64,000 bases of DNA from the NCBI GenBank assembly GCA_002943765.1, contig PQWQ01000002.1:4154001-4218000 (forward strand), given 5' to 3'. The DNA is from Psoroptes ovis (lineage: Eukaryota; Arthropoda; Arachnida; Sarcoptiformes; Psoroptidae). Shown here piece by piece: positions 33,449 to 46,782 of this stretch. The notes under the pieces were generated by a model. The model searched no databases. It had not been told where the DNA came from and saw only the letters and a program-made list of their open reading frames with translations. A program made the translations under genes and the position numbers. Every line of letters begins with the position of its first letter. Positions within the stretch are counted from its first letter, which is position 1.

Positions 33449-35164
33449 TTCACGAATTTGACGCTAATTTGAAATCATCATTTCATTTTTTTAAATATTT
33501 TATTTCATTTATTTTCTTCGATTTTAAAATTCAATTCTCGTATTCATTTTCATTTTCATTTTTGTTTTATTTCATTTTTTATTATTATTTTTTTTCTTCG
33601 AGAAAAATTTATAGAACAAATTTTTCAATCATTTATTTTTCATATTTTGATTAGAAAAATTATTTTTGAATTTATGGTGAAAATATGAGGAAAAAATTCG
33701 GCACAAAAGGTGGTAAAATTTTGTTCATGATTATCGGCAATAATTTTTATGATTGTGAAAAAATCATTTTCATATTTGAACATAATCAATCATATTTCTT
33801 CTTCATGGTTTGTTTTGTTTGTCTTGTATGTACATTTAGAATTTAATCAAATGTAAATATAGATGGGAAAAATATATATATTTTTTCCCTGAATAAAATT
33901 CCATAAATTCCAAAAATTTCTGAATCATTATTATTAAGTTATTCGTAGTTGAAAATACAGTGATGAAAATGTATTGAAAATGTGAAAATGGAATTTGATT
34001 TTACCAAGACCAAAAATGGTTCATTTTTTTTATATATATTTTCAATGAGCTCACATCGATCCAGCTATTGGATCTAGATTTTTTTTTATTATTTTCCACT
34101 GAAATTGACTGATGATGATGATGAAATTGAATTTGTTTATTTTTGAACAAAATTTTTCCATGGTGAAAAAAAAATTCTTCATTTCTTAATCAAAATCAAC
34201 GAAAAAGAAAAATTGAATTTTTCAAATTGAATCAAAAAGGAAAAATTTTGAAAATAACAAATTGATTATATTATCATTAATCAATGTGGAAAATGTTTGA
34301 AATTTTGTTTGCTTTCGGAAAATCATCTAACAAATAATGTTGGAAAAGGAAAAATCGAAATTCTTAGGAATAATTTAAAGAATTTCGCTTTTTTACGATA
34401 TTCTATCAATGATTTAAGTATTGTTTATGATGATGGTGGTGGTAGATTCTTTTTTTTTTATTCACAAAATTAACGATTTCAAGAATGGTTAATGGAAATC
34501 ATATTTTTACCATCATCATCATCATCATCATCATCAATGAAGCTGGTGCATTGTTATTAATATTTTCTTCTTGTTTTCCCACCATTCTCAAATGTTTCAA
34601 GGTTTGCATTACTTTCAATTTATTTTTGAGGACAAGAAATTGGAAAAAAAATTTTCAATCTATTTTGAATTCAATTTCATTGCTTTTCAACACCGTAGGC
34701 CATTATCATCATCATCATCATCATAACACAATCATCGTTGTTCTCGTTGTCGATTGTACAGGTTGAATAAATATTTACTTGATGATTTCTGAATGAATGA
34801 TATATTCATGTATTCGCACTGCCAACTACGGTTGACATGTTGAATTTTTCATTTATTTAATTTTTCTTATTTAAATTCAATGCTTTGAATTGTTGTTTTC
34901 ATTTTAAATTTGTGAAAAAGTGGAAAAATAAAAAAATGTTTCAAATAATTTGAATATTTTTATTTCATTATTCCATTTTTGCATTGTTCCATTATTTTCA
35001 AATAGAAATTACATTACAAATTTGATTTGAATTGCAATTTTCCTATTCTCCTTCTATTTATTGTAACATGATTTCGCCATGTTTTACCATGTTCAAGATT
35101 TTATCAGTAATTTTATTTTCAAAAGAAAAAGAAAATGTTTCTTTTATTTGTACCAATTGAACTG

Positions 35165-35166
<2 letters not shown>

Positions 35167-35196
<30 letters not shown>
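35167..35196. repeat. Poly-T run (30)
   Basis: Uninterrupted T tract. Confidence 0.9.
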
Positions 35197-35197
<1 letters not shown>

Positions 35198-38100
35198 TTG
35201 AAGAAAACAGAAAATTAAATTTAAAATTTTTTCAACAATTTCAATTTTCAATATTCTTATTGCTTTTAAATTTTATTTTTGAACAATTTGTGAAGAAATA
35301 TTCTTAACAGGAAATTTCACATTATTATCATCATGATTATTATTATTATTATTGTTGAATAGAATTCAAAAAAAAAAAAATTTCATTCTTCATATTACAA
35401 TCAAAAGAAAATTGAGAAGAATAATAATAAATGAAATTGAAAAAAAATGATAATTTTATCAAATTTTTTGCTACAACAAAAATTTTGATAAAATGTAACA
35501 ACAAATATGAAATAATTCGCGAAAAATTCTTTGAATTTTTATTTTGAAAAAATTAATTTAGAAAATTAATTTTTATTTGAATTTGCAACAAGATAACATG
35601 AAATTCTATGGGAGAATTTCGAATAATAATCATTGCTCTATTATCGAATTGAGTCTTGAACATGATTTTATGATATAAATATTGGCAGCTTATCTGCTGC
35701 CAAATTTTTCATTTTTCATCCAATGCCTTTGATATTGTTGTTATATTGTGTACTTGTTTCCGGTGTTTTATTATGTTTTGTTCATTTTTTCCCTTGTAAT
35801 ATTCTCTATCATCATCAACATCATTAAAAATCATCATCATCATCATCGATGTTATATCACATCGAAATTGATGATATAACATGGATGAATTAATATTTTT
35901 CTACAAAATAAAATTTTTCACATTCATTTTTGATCGCTTATTAACAACAAGAAAGCGAGAAATGAATGAAAGGAAAAAAATGTTTGATTCAATTACTTAT
36001 TAATGACAATATTTCATCGTTATTATTATTATTATTATTATTATCATTTTTCTTCATTTATCACATTTTATATTAAATTTTCATAGATATTAATATGAAT
36101 GGCGGGTGATGATGATGATGACGATATACAATTTGATGCCGATATCGATATAGATGAAGCGATAAATTTTTCGTTAAAAGAATTAATAAATAAATAAAAA
36201 TATTAAAAACTTACATTGTAAATTTTATTAATCATAAGTGTTTTAGTGTATGTCTACATGAAAATTGATGAATTTCTTTATAATAATAATAATAATAATA
36301 ATAATAATGTAATAGTTTATTTCATAATACGTATGAATCATAGAATAATTTTTTTAAAAATATAGAAGCAAAATATTTTTTTTCTTTCCACATTCATTCA
36401 TTCATTCATTCATTCAACCATCCATGTATTCATTTATTGTTGTTTCGTTTAAAATAATCTTTGAATAAAAGAATGAAAATAGAAAGCGCAGAATCTTGAA
36501 TTTCAATGTTCATTCAATTCAATTCAATTGAATTCAATGGAAACCAGTAAGAGTTTGTTTCGTTGATAATAATGATAATAATAATAATAATAAATGATGA
36601 AAAGCAGCAGCACATCTGGGCACCAAGAATATTTTGCAATTTCGTGGAGAAAAATTCCATACAAAAATCGATGTTCGTTGGTTTTTTATTCTCCCGTTCA
36701 TTCATTCATTCATTCATTCTTTCGTTAGATTCCAAACAAACAAGCACCAAATAACACAGTGAAAATTTCAATCAAAGAAAATGAAGTATTTATTTGTTGA
36801 TTTTCATGTATATTCAAAATATTTTTTTCTTTTGAAAGCAATCGATAGATGAATGAATGAATAAATAAATAAATACGATTTTCATTTTATCAATTCATCA
36901 AAGCATTTTCTGTTTTCTCTATCTCTCATTATAATGATGATAATAATAATGAATTTATGAACGTTTTTCATCATCATCATCACATTTTACTATATTTCAT
37001 TCATTTATTTATTTTTCATTAATACAAAAGTCCATTTAGTTAAATGTACTTTTGAATAAAAGAAAAAAATAATGATAAATAATGATATTTTTATTATAAT
37101 AATATCTATGATTAAATATCCTGAACAAATATAAATCCTAAAAGCATTTTTTTTTTTTTTTTTTTTTTGAAAAATACCGAAACGAAAAAAAAAAATTCAA
37201 GGATTTTCATTTTTCATCGCTCCACATTACATTCAACGATAATGAACCCAATCGAATTCAACTAAAACTATGATTATGGCCTTGGTTGAAGAATATATGA
37301 TTATGAACATGAACAACAACGAATAAACATGAATGTACAATGATTGTCATGATAATAAATGCTGCTATACACCTATTGAAACATATTTGAAACCAAAAAA
37401 ATTTATTCTTTCTTCATAAATGAATGAATAAATGCGAAATAATTTCACGTAAAATATAAAAAAACATTATTTTCATTCGCTTTGATAGATAAATTAATGA
37501 AATTTTATTTTTTCAAATAAAAATAATTCAAATGATGTGTCATGAATTTTTTTTTTACTCAAAGATTATTATTAATTTTAAAAAAATATGAAGAATTATC
37601 GTTGTTTTTTCAAAGTAAAATTTGTCAAAAGCAATTTGAAAATTTCGGTGAAAAAAAAACAAAAATAAAATAAAAATCAACCATTTCAGCTTCATAAAAC
37701 TAAATAATAATAAAAAACATCTGAATTCTCTGAATATATTTTTTTGTATTTCGCTGGTAAATTTTAGCCAATTATAATAAATCAAGTAAGTAGTTGTCAT
37801 TTTTAAACATTTTTTTCAATATCATTATTTTAAACTGCCATAATTTCGTTTTGTATTTTTCAAAGCATTTTCCAGGCATTTCTGCTAGCATTTTGAACAA
37901 GTTTTGACTGATTTTTTAATTTTAATTTTTCCAGATTTCCACTTTTTTTTTTTTTTTGACTTTTTCACAATTTTTTTCGCAATCATTAAATGTTTGTTTA
38001 ATTATTCGAATACATGACATAAATTATTATTATTATTTACTTTTGCTTCTGGGTCCATTTTTTCCCTGTTTTGTTTTGTTTTATTCTGTTCATAAATAAA

Positions 38101-40787
38101 CATCAATTTTCATATATATATTTGTGATATGATTTCATATATTTTCTACACAAAATAAATATTATGGAATGAATGAAAAATAATGTGAAAATTTCATTTT
38201 ATTTTTCATTTAATTTTTTTATGATTATATATTCCATTTTTTTGTATGGCGTAGAATAATTATATATTTCTTTTCATTTATTATTCTCCCCTCAAAACAA
38301 TATTTTATTTCATTTTTTTTTGAAAATTTATTTTATTTTATTTTTTTGTTTCGTTGTTTTTTGAATCATAAATCAGACAATCATTATTGTCATTATTATT
38401 ATTATTTTTTTCGGGGTCCAAATGAAAGTGAAAAATAAAAAATTCCAAATAAAAACGAAATTTTTTGGGCCAATTTTTGTCTTTTTTGTTTGCTGTTGTT
38501 GTCGTCCTTCAAATTGCTTCTGGTTCAATAGTGCTATCACACTGGACATTTTGATATTTTTCTTTATTTCTTTGATAAAATACAGATGGACTTTTTTTTT
38601 GTTCGGGCTTTGTTTTGTTTTTACTATTCATCGTCAGTACATTACTATTAATTTATTTTAAGAACATTTCAGTGCATCAAATTAATTCAATGTGCAATGT
38701 TCAATATATATTCTTGAATAGTAATGATTGTTTCGTTGTAACAAATTGGCCAAATTTTTCCCCCTTATTCTCATTTGTATTTTCTTTTTGAAAATAATTG
38801 TATTTGATTTATTATCATTAATTGTCTTTTTTCTTTTCTTTATTGTTCAACAATATCAGTCAACATTTATTCATTGTCAACTTATGTATCAATGATTCAT
38901 TAGAATTATTATGATAGTATTTACGATTAATCTAAACGAATTCGACAGTTTTATATTTCACCTTCATTATTCACGTTTAAATTTATTCATTAAAATTCAC
39001 GAATGAATTATCAAAGAAAATAAAACTTTTTTATCATTAATTTATTTTGTGAATTTGATTATATTTTATGCAAAGTTATCAGCACTGAAATAATCCAATC
39101 AATCAAAAATATAATGAAAAGTTAACAAAAGTTTTATTCGAAATCATTATTTACCAAATTGAGGAGTGACTTTAACTTTTATCTCTGAACGAAAATTCAT
39201 GAATACCTTTATTCTTAAGTAGAATTATTTTTTGCATATTTAAAAAAGAAGAAAAAGAAAAACAGTTCAAAAATTAGTTAAACATGCATAGAATTATGCT
39301 GATAAAAAAAAGAAAGTTCAATGCAATCATTGAGCAGATTAAAAATTCATAACTTATTCATTCAAAAACACTCAATAACACAGTGCTGACACATGATCTA
39401 TCAATTTATTCATGAAATTTTCAATCAATATTCAATCATTGATATCGGCTAAATTTAAAATTCAAAAATAGAAAAAAAATTAAAAATTCTCGGCACACAA
39501 TCATTGAATGATTGTTGCTGTCAATTTATATCGATAAATGTGTTTGAATATCGAAAGTTTCAATATGAAAATTTTCTAAAAAAATATGTCAATTATTTTT
39601 CAACAAAATCATCGAAAAACTTTCAATTTTGAACATATCGATTGAATTGATAATTAATTTACTTTATCAAAAAAATTATTTTGCTTTCTTCATCCATCTG
39701 ACATCATCAATTCTTGTTTTAGACCAAACAAAAAGACTTATAGACTTTTACTATTGAATTTGTACTTTTATTGAATTTTCATTTTAATGCTTATTGTTGC
39801 AAAAATTTCATTTCATCATTTGTTACGATGTAAACAACAAATAATCATTTCTATCCGATGATTATATGAAACCCAATTGAAAAACTATCAAAAAAAATAT
39901 TAGACAGGGAAAAAATGATGAAATAAATTATCCATAAGTTAAATTTGAAACAAACAAACAAATAATAATCAATAATTTATCAATGTTTTCCAGTGTTTGT
40001 CAGTAAATCAACGGAAAAAAAATTTATGGGCAAAAAATACTCAAAAAAAAAGTTGCTTTCACTGCAAATCATTTTTCATCATCATTGGCTTTTTTGATGT
40101 TTGTAAAACGAAAAAAAAATGTACAAAATCAATGTTTACAATGTAATGTATCATATATACAAAAAAAATAATTGTATGAGATATATGAGAAATAGATAAA
40201 TAAATTTTAAGCCAGAAAAAAAATTGCAATAAACAAAATTACATCAATTTCAAACATCATTATTATTAACATTATTATTATTGTTATTATTATCGTTTTC
40301 GATACTTAAGACATAAAAGAAGACATAAAATTTCATTTCTATCTTCCTTTATTTATGGCAATTATTCATAATAACAGTGATAATAAAAGTAATAATAATG
40401 ATTATAATTTGAGTCAATTTTTTCAAGTAATTTTCAAGTAAATGTATCATCAATTTATAAGTGTGTGTGTGTGTGCAATTCCAATTGGCAAGTGTGTGTG
40501 TGTGTCCAGTCACAGTTTTGTTTCATTGATTTTTTTTCTTTCTATTTTCATTGCCAGATGAAGAAATCTGGGAATAGGAATTTTCATTACATTTGATTTA
40601 AGAAATCAAATCCATCAAACATGATGCACTCTTGTTATTGAAAATTGCAATTTCAATTAGATATTAAGACACATCCAATTTCATTCTATTTAGTGGTGTT
40701 ATCATCATTATCATTGATAGAAAACTGAAAATTGTCATGTTGAATGAAACTTGTTAATTTGTTCGCTCATTTTCTTTCTTTTTCGGG

Positions 40788-41970
40788 TAGAGCTTTCAAT
40801 ACCGGGATACCGGGATCTCGAATACCGGGATACCGGACGATTTTGGTCCGGTATTGAATACCGGTATTCATGCAAAAAATACCGGTATTTCGGTATTGCT
40901 TAAATAGATATAAATTCAACTTTCGCACAAGAAAATTTATTTAAATTGATTTCAATCCATCTTTTCGAATATAAACGAACAATTTCTTTGCATTGAAATT
41001 CATATAAGGCACATTTATGATTAGCACCGATAATGGCAACTTTGGTGCCATGGCTCATATTATACGTCTACTTCCTAAGGGCTACTTAATAATAATAATC
41101 TTTTATTAATCGGTGCTCTGCTCAAGCATTTGCATCTCTTGAATATAATATAAATGAATGGTTAATCAATTAAACTAAATGAAAATAAAATTGTAAAAAT
41201 TAAAATTAAAATAAAATAATGGAAATATTGGTATGTAATTAAGCAGTGAATGAGTGTATGAATATGGAATGTGTACTATGTGAGGATGATATGTACAAAT
41301 GATATGATGGTTTGCCTATGGTTCACATGTGTTGCGACCGTCTCCAGTACTCCTTAGACGCTACATTGAAGGTATGAATCCTAAGGGCTACTTCTTAACT
41401 CAAGTCCTAATTCAATTTTGCTCACTCAAAAGCGGTGTAAAACAAAATTTTTAAAATAATTATCAGTAATAGTAGCAATAATAGTAATAGCTTGATAGTA
41501 AAAATTCCATTTTATATTTTCTAATTTACTAATCGAAGTTCGAGATAAAATCCTAAATTTTGTAAGAATTTGTAATAATTTTTCGGATATTTTTTTATCT
41601 TTTGGTGTGTAAATTATTTAATTTTTTGTTGTTTGGATTAAAACATTGATTAATCAATTGAATTAATCATAAGGTAAGTTTTTATTTGTATTAATGTAAA
41701 TAATATCAATTGTATCAATTTGTAAAATTATATTTATACGTATATGTAAAGATATCAATACGTGATATCATTTTTTTCCATTTTTACAATTAAATTTTAT
41801 AAAATAACAAGTTAGAATGAAATATTTGTAATTAAAATCAAAATTAGTTTAATAAAAATATGATTGAATTTTTTATCTACAATACCGGTTTTAATACCGG
41901 GATCCCGGTATTGCAAATTTCCAATACCGAAATACCGGTATTCAGAATTGGCCTGGTATTGAAAGCTCTA
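40788..41970. mobile_element. Non-autonomous hAT-type DNA transposon (1,183 bp)
   Basis: The left end TAGAGCTTTCAATACC (40788-40803) is the exact reverse complement of the right end at 41955-41970. An 8-bp direct repeat TTTTCGGG flanks it at 40780-40787 and 41971-41978. The 8-bp duplication and the YARNG-style terminus (TAGAG) are hallmarks of hAT transposons. Both subterminal regions carry several copies of ATACCGGTATT/ATACCGGGAT, likely transposase-binding repeats. The interior is AT-rich and has no transposase frame, so it must have moved with enzyme from elsewhere. It contains a repeated CCTAAGGGCTACTT block (near 41074 and 41381) and an inner inverted pair around AGCACCGAT (41021) and ATCGGTGCT (41109). 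Perfect TSD and TIR suggest it is fairly young. Confidence 0.92.
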
Positions 41971-41978
41971 TTTTCGGG

Positions 41979-44974
41979 CAATTAATTTTCAATTTTATAT
42001 CTTCTTAATAATAATAAAAAAATTTCGAAAGAAATAACAACAAAATTCGCTGAAAAATTTTTTCAATTAATTGACTTTTCACCAAAACATTTGAAAAACT
42101 TTGACATTTTCTCCTTGTTAATTTGATTGAATTAAAAATTACAACATTTGAAACATGAAAATACATCTACTTTCTACAGCCTCTTACTATCATCAATATC
42201 ATTTATTAGTCTTGTCGGTATTACGGTTATTCACTTTTTCTCTCCCATAGCTTAAAATGAAAAATAAAAACGAAATTAAGAAGATTCCAATGATGATCAA
42301 TTTGATATTTCGACGAAATTCTTAATGCATCACATCATGTGATTCACATGCATTATTATCATTATTATTATCAGCAATATTTCAATTAATATATATCGAA
42401 TAAATGGAAAAATATTCAAAGCAACAAACAAACAAATGAAACGAAGAAAAAAAAATCAAGAAAATAATAATAAAAAAATAGTAATAATATCTATGACAAC
42501 AAAACAAACAAAAACAAAAAAAAAATCAAAGAGAGAATGAAAATGTAAATAAAATGAAAATGAAAAATGAAAAATAAATAAAATCATAAAATGTACAATT
42601 GAAAATTCTACTTCTATTTCACAGTATTTGAACATACTATTTACAATTGAATTGAATTTTTTTCTCTCATTTTTTCTCTTTTTCGCATATATTCATATTT
42701 TCATTCATATTGAATATAAAATGAAATGAAAAAAAATATGAAAAAAAATGCATTTCTATTTTGCATTTTGCATTCATATGCATTCTTCAATTCATTTATT
42801 CATTTCATTTCATTTTCATTTTATTGGTTTGATATGATTTCATTTCATTTTTTCTTTTTTTTTTAATTTCCTAGAAAATTTATACACAATTGTGGACAAG
42901 AAACGATGATAATAATAATGATATTATTGAATATATTAAATTTCCATAAGAAGATATGGAAAAAAAATTTCAATTTTTTCTTCTTTTCTTCAATTTTTTC
43001 TTCTTTTCTTCGATATCAAATTTCCATCATCATTTGATTGTATATGTAAATAGATATAATATTTATGTTTTATCAAATATTTACATTTTCATATAAAGAA
43101 AAGCAGAGCAGAAAGTATAGCAGAGAGAGAGAGAGAGAGAGAGAAGAAGAAAAATCTCTTATTGATAATAATAGCGATAATAATCATGTCTGAGAATGGT
43201 TTCAAGAATTTATTATTTATAATAATCATTATTTATCATAATATCGAAATGTAAGATTTTAAAATTTTGGCTTCATTCTTGAAGAATTGAATCGAATGAA
43301 AGAGTTAAATCTTGAAATAAAAAGTAAATAATTTGAATATATCAATTTTAGTGTCGATGAAAATGCATATTTTGCACATACATAATTGTATTGTACATAC
43401 ACAATGATGTCTCGGATAATATTAGATTATTGAATGAATGAATGAATGAATAATAATCATAATAATTGAATAAACAGAGCGATTGAAAAAAATTGAAAAT
43501 AAAATTAAATGTAAACACATTGATTTCAAGCCTAATTTACATATTAAATCTCTTTTTTCTACACAATAAATGAATAAATTGAGACTAAATTTTGGCGAAA
43601 AATAAGGGGAAAATATTGTGATTTTGGTTGAATAGAGAACAGGTGAACCAAATAAATTCAAAAAGAAAAGAGTTTTTCCATTTTCATCATCAAAATTCTG
43701 ATCAAATTAAGAGAAAATATAGAATATTTTATTAATATTTCTGCATCAATAATGATCAATTTTTTGGCACGATGACAACAACCATGACAGCAGCAGCAAC
43801 CAATATAAACAGATGTAAATAAATGAATAAAGATGTGTCAAATCGTCATCATCATCATCATCATCATCAAAAGAAGAAAAAATGTCACATATAATTATGA
43901 TAATAATATTAATAAAAATAATCTTAATAAAATATGTGTGAAAATGAAAAGAAATGAAATGAATGAAATTAATAATTGCTGTTGCTGTTGATGTAAATAA
44001 ATAAATGATAATGAAATTAAGTATTAGAAAAAAAACAAAATAAAACCGAAACAATGAACGAAAATGTACTTATTCATTCATTAATAACAAAGAAATATCA
44101 ATATTTCAACCATAACATATCAATGAGAACCAGAAACAACAAAAAAAACCATTGAACACATCGTGTGTTCGTACAAACACATTGGTTATACACACCGAAA
44201 ATGTACCGAAATGTCATTCGAGAATCATTTGTGATAAATTAGCATTTGTAATACCGAAAAAAAACTTTATTTTGACATTGAACATGCCACAAAAAAACTG
44301 AATGAATGAAAATGATAAAGAAAATTAGGTCTAAACAATATGGTTTGTCATAAATATGTGAAATATCAAACAACAACAACAAAAATAAAACTCATGTTGT
44401 GTGTGTGCTGTTTTATTTCTTAAAAAGAAAAACAATAAATGAAAATAACCATTTCAACCATAATAACAATCATAGAAATGATTATTTTGATGGTAATCGC
44501 GCAATAATATTAATGATAATGATAATAACGATAATAATAAATAAACGATAATGATATCAAGTTACGTGAGAAAATCGAAAATTGTTTTCATTATCTTCAA
44601 TTTCACCAATTCTTCCTGATATTATCATTATTGGGTATCATTATTTATTTCAATTTTAATTTTTTGAAAAATTTTTTATTTCATTTTACTTTTATATTTT
44701 ATACCTTTCGTTTTTTTGATGCAAAAATTGTTTCGAACCGAATTTTCATTTCGACCTGATCAATTTTGAGCGATATGTGTTCGTGTGTGTGTGCGTGAGT
44801 GCGTGGGTATTGAATCGACGTGGGCAAAATATACACACACACAGTATTGCTCATTGATTGATTGAAAAATTTTTCACGAAAATTTTATTGAATTTTTCCC
44901 ATCTTTTCTTTGAAATTTGGGAAATAAAAAATTCAATTATTTTTCTAATATTTGATTTGACTCATTTTAAATTC

Positions 44975-45005
<31 letters not shown>

Positions 45006-46748
45006 GAAAGATTTGAACATTTGAAAATTCTGAGGAAAAATTCCTTAAGAAAATTATTTCTGTTCTTCTTTTTCTTCATTGAAAAATAATTGCTTTCGAT
45101 CGATTGTATTTGATCAAATAAAAATAAAAAATAAAAAACAAAATCAAATCATTCAAAGAATAGGATGAACTCGAATAAATTTGATCGATTTTTATTCGCA
45201 TTCTTTTTGCCTTTAATCATCATCATCATTAGTAAGTTTGTTTAGCTTTTTTTCCCCCTGAATTGTTGTTTCTCTCATATGTTTCTACATTTGAATTGAA
45301 ATCATTTCGCAATAAAAAAAAACTACGAAACAAAAAAAAATCGACAAAATGTTTGATTTTGAAAAAGTTTTTTTTCCGATCGAGATTTTCCTCCGATCGC
45401 TTAGTGAAATGAGGAAGAAAAAAGAAAAAACCAAAATCATTCGTTTGAAAATGCAAAAAACACATACAGAATCAAAGATTATTGTTAAGCGATTGGTTTT
45501 TGAAGAAATTTGTTTTTTATTCGCTTTTTTTTGCCTTGAAACAATTTTTAAAAGTGTTGTAAACTTGGTTTTTCTACTTCGAGAGGAAAAAATAGAGAAA
45601 ATACAGTGAAATCGTTGACGAATTGTAGATTGAACGTTGAAATTCGTGTACACTTGACTTGGTATATTTTTTTTGCTTTTATTTTGATTATTTTCAAATT
45701 TTTTTTTCATTTGTCATCCTTGAAACTTAAAAAAAAGCTTAATCGGTATTTGATGATTCGTTCATTTCATTTTGTTAATGTTTATTTTTTCGATATTTTC
45801 TCGTATTTTTGCTTGTTTGAAATTTCTTTCGAAAATTCATGATGAAACAAAAAGATGTTGGATTATTTATTTATTTTTTTTCTGTATTTTCGTTGTTTTT
45901 TTTGTATTTTCGAATTACGATTTTCAACAAACACAATTTTTCTCTTTTCATCGTGTTTGTTTGATTGCACAATTTTCCTGAAAAATTTCGCTTACAAATA
46001 AGAAAAAATAACGAACAATCAATGTAAAAGGAATATAGTATAAAATCCTAAAAACAAATACAATTTTCATCGCTATTTTCCATCTTTCTACCAAGATAAT
46101 AAAACCATAATCAACCATCGTTTTTGTATTTATTCTGTTTCTATCATTCATTTCTCATCATTCCATTCAATGTTGATTGTTGAAATTATATGTCAAATTT
46201 TGGTATATTCAACACAAAACATTTGCCACACACGGACACATACATATGTGCCAAATGGTTTTGTTGCATTTAGCCATTTGCCATTCTGTTTTTTTTTCAT
46301 TCGATAACATTCATACATTCACATGATTCATTAATATCATTAGTACACACACACACACACACACACACAAAAATACATTCAAAAAAAAAAAAAAAAAAAA
46401 ATTAGGAAACGAAGCAACCAATATTGGAAATATTGTTTTTACAAATATTGAATTTGAGAATTTCAAGCGATTATCAATGAATAAATGAGAAAATAATATG
46501 ACATTTTAATTGTATAAGAAATTTTCGAAGAACATTTTCGTTAAACGTAGAAAGATAAACAAAAAAAATAGAAAAGATTGGAATTTGGAATGATAAATAT
46601 TGATAAATATCTTAATATATAATCAGATGGAAAATAATTTGATTAATTTTTTTATTTTATTTCAAAGCAAATTCAAGAACGACAAATTCTTTAAGAATTT
46701 AAGAATGTATTTTTTTCATGGATTTGAAAGCATTGGAAATCTATTTTC

Positions 46749-46782
<34 letters not shown>

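Larger units (their letters stand above)
32244..40787. other. Gene-poor AT-rich spacer, left part
   Basis: No supported gene in 8.5 kb. Poly-A at about 32265-32285, (CAT)n at 34511-34535 and 34705-34724, a 30-base T run at 35167-35196, (AAT)n at 36281-36308, ATTC runs at about 36389-36416 and 36695-36720, and a T run at about 37147-37168. Short palindromes lie at 33417-33448 and 35849-35882. A large intron or a regulatory domain cannot be excluded. Confidence 0.55.

Noticed and set aside
40450..40510. Two GT microsatellites around CCAATTGG as a small inverted element
   Set aside because: The repeats are in direct orientation and the palindrome is only 8 bp. No target duplication, so this is probably simple repeat slippage.
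45229..46151. Six overlapping frames on both strands
   Set aside because: All are Phe/Lys/Ile-rich, as expected from random AT-rich DNA. No splice partners or conserved motifs.
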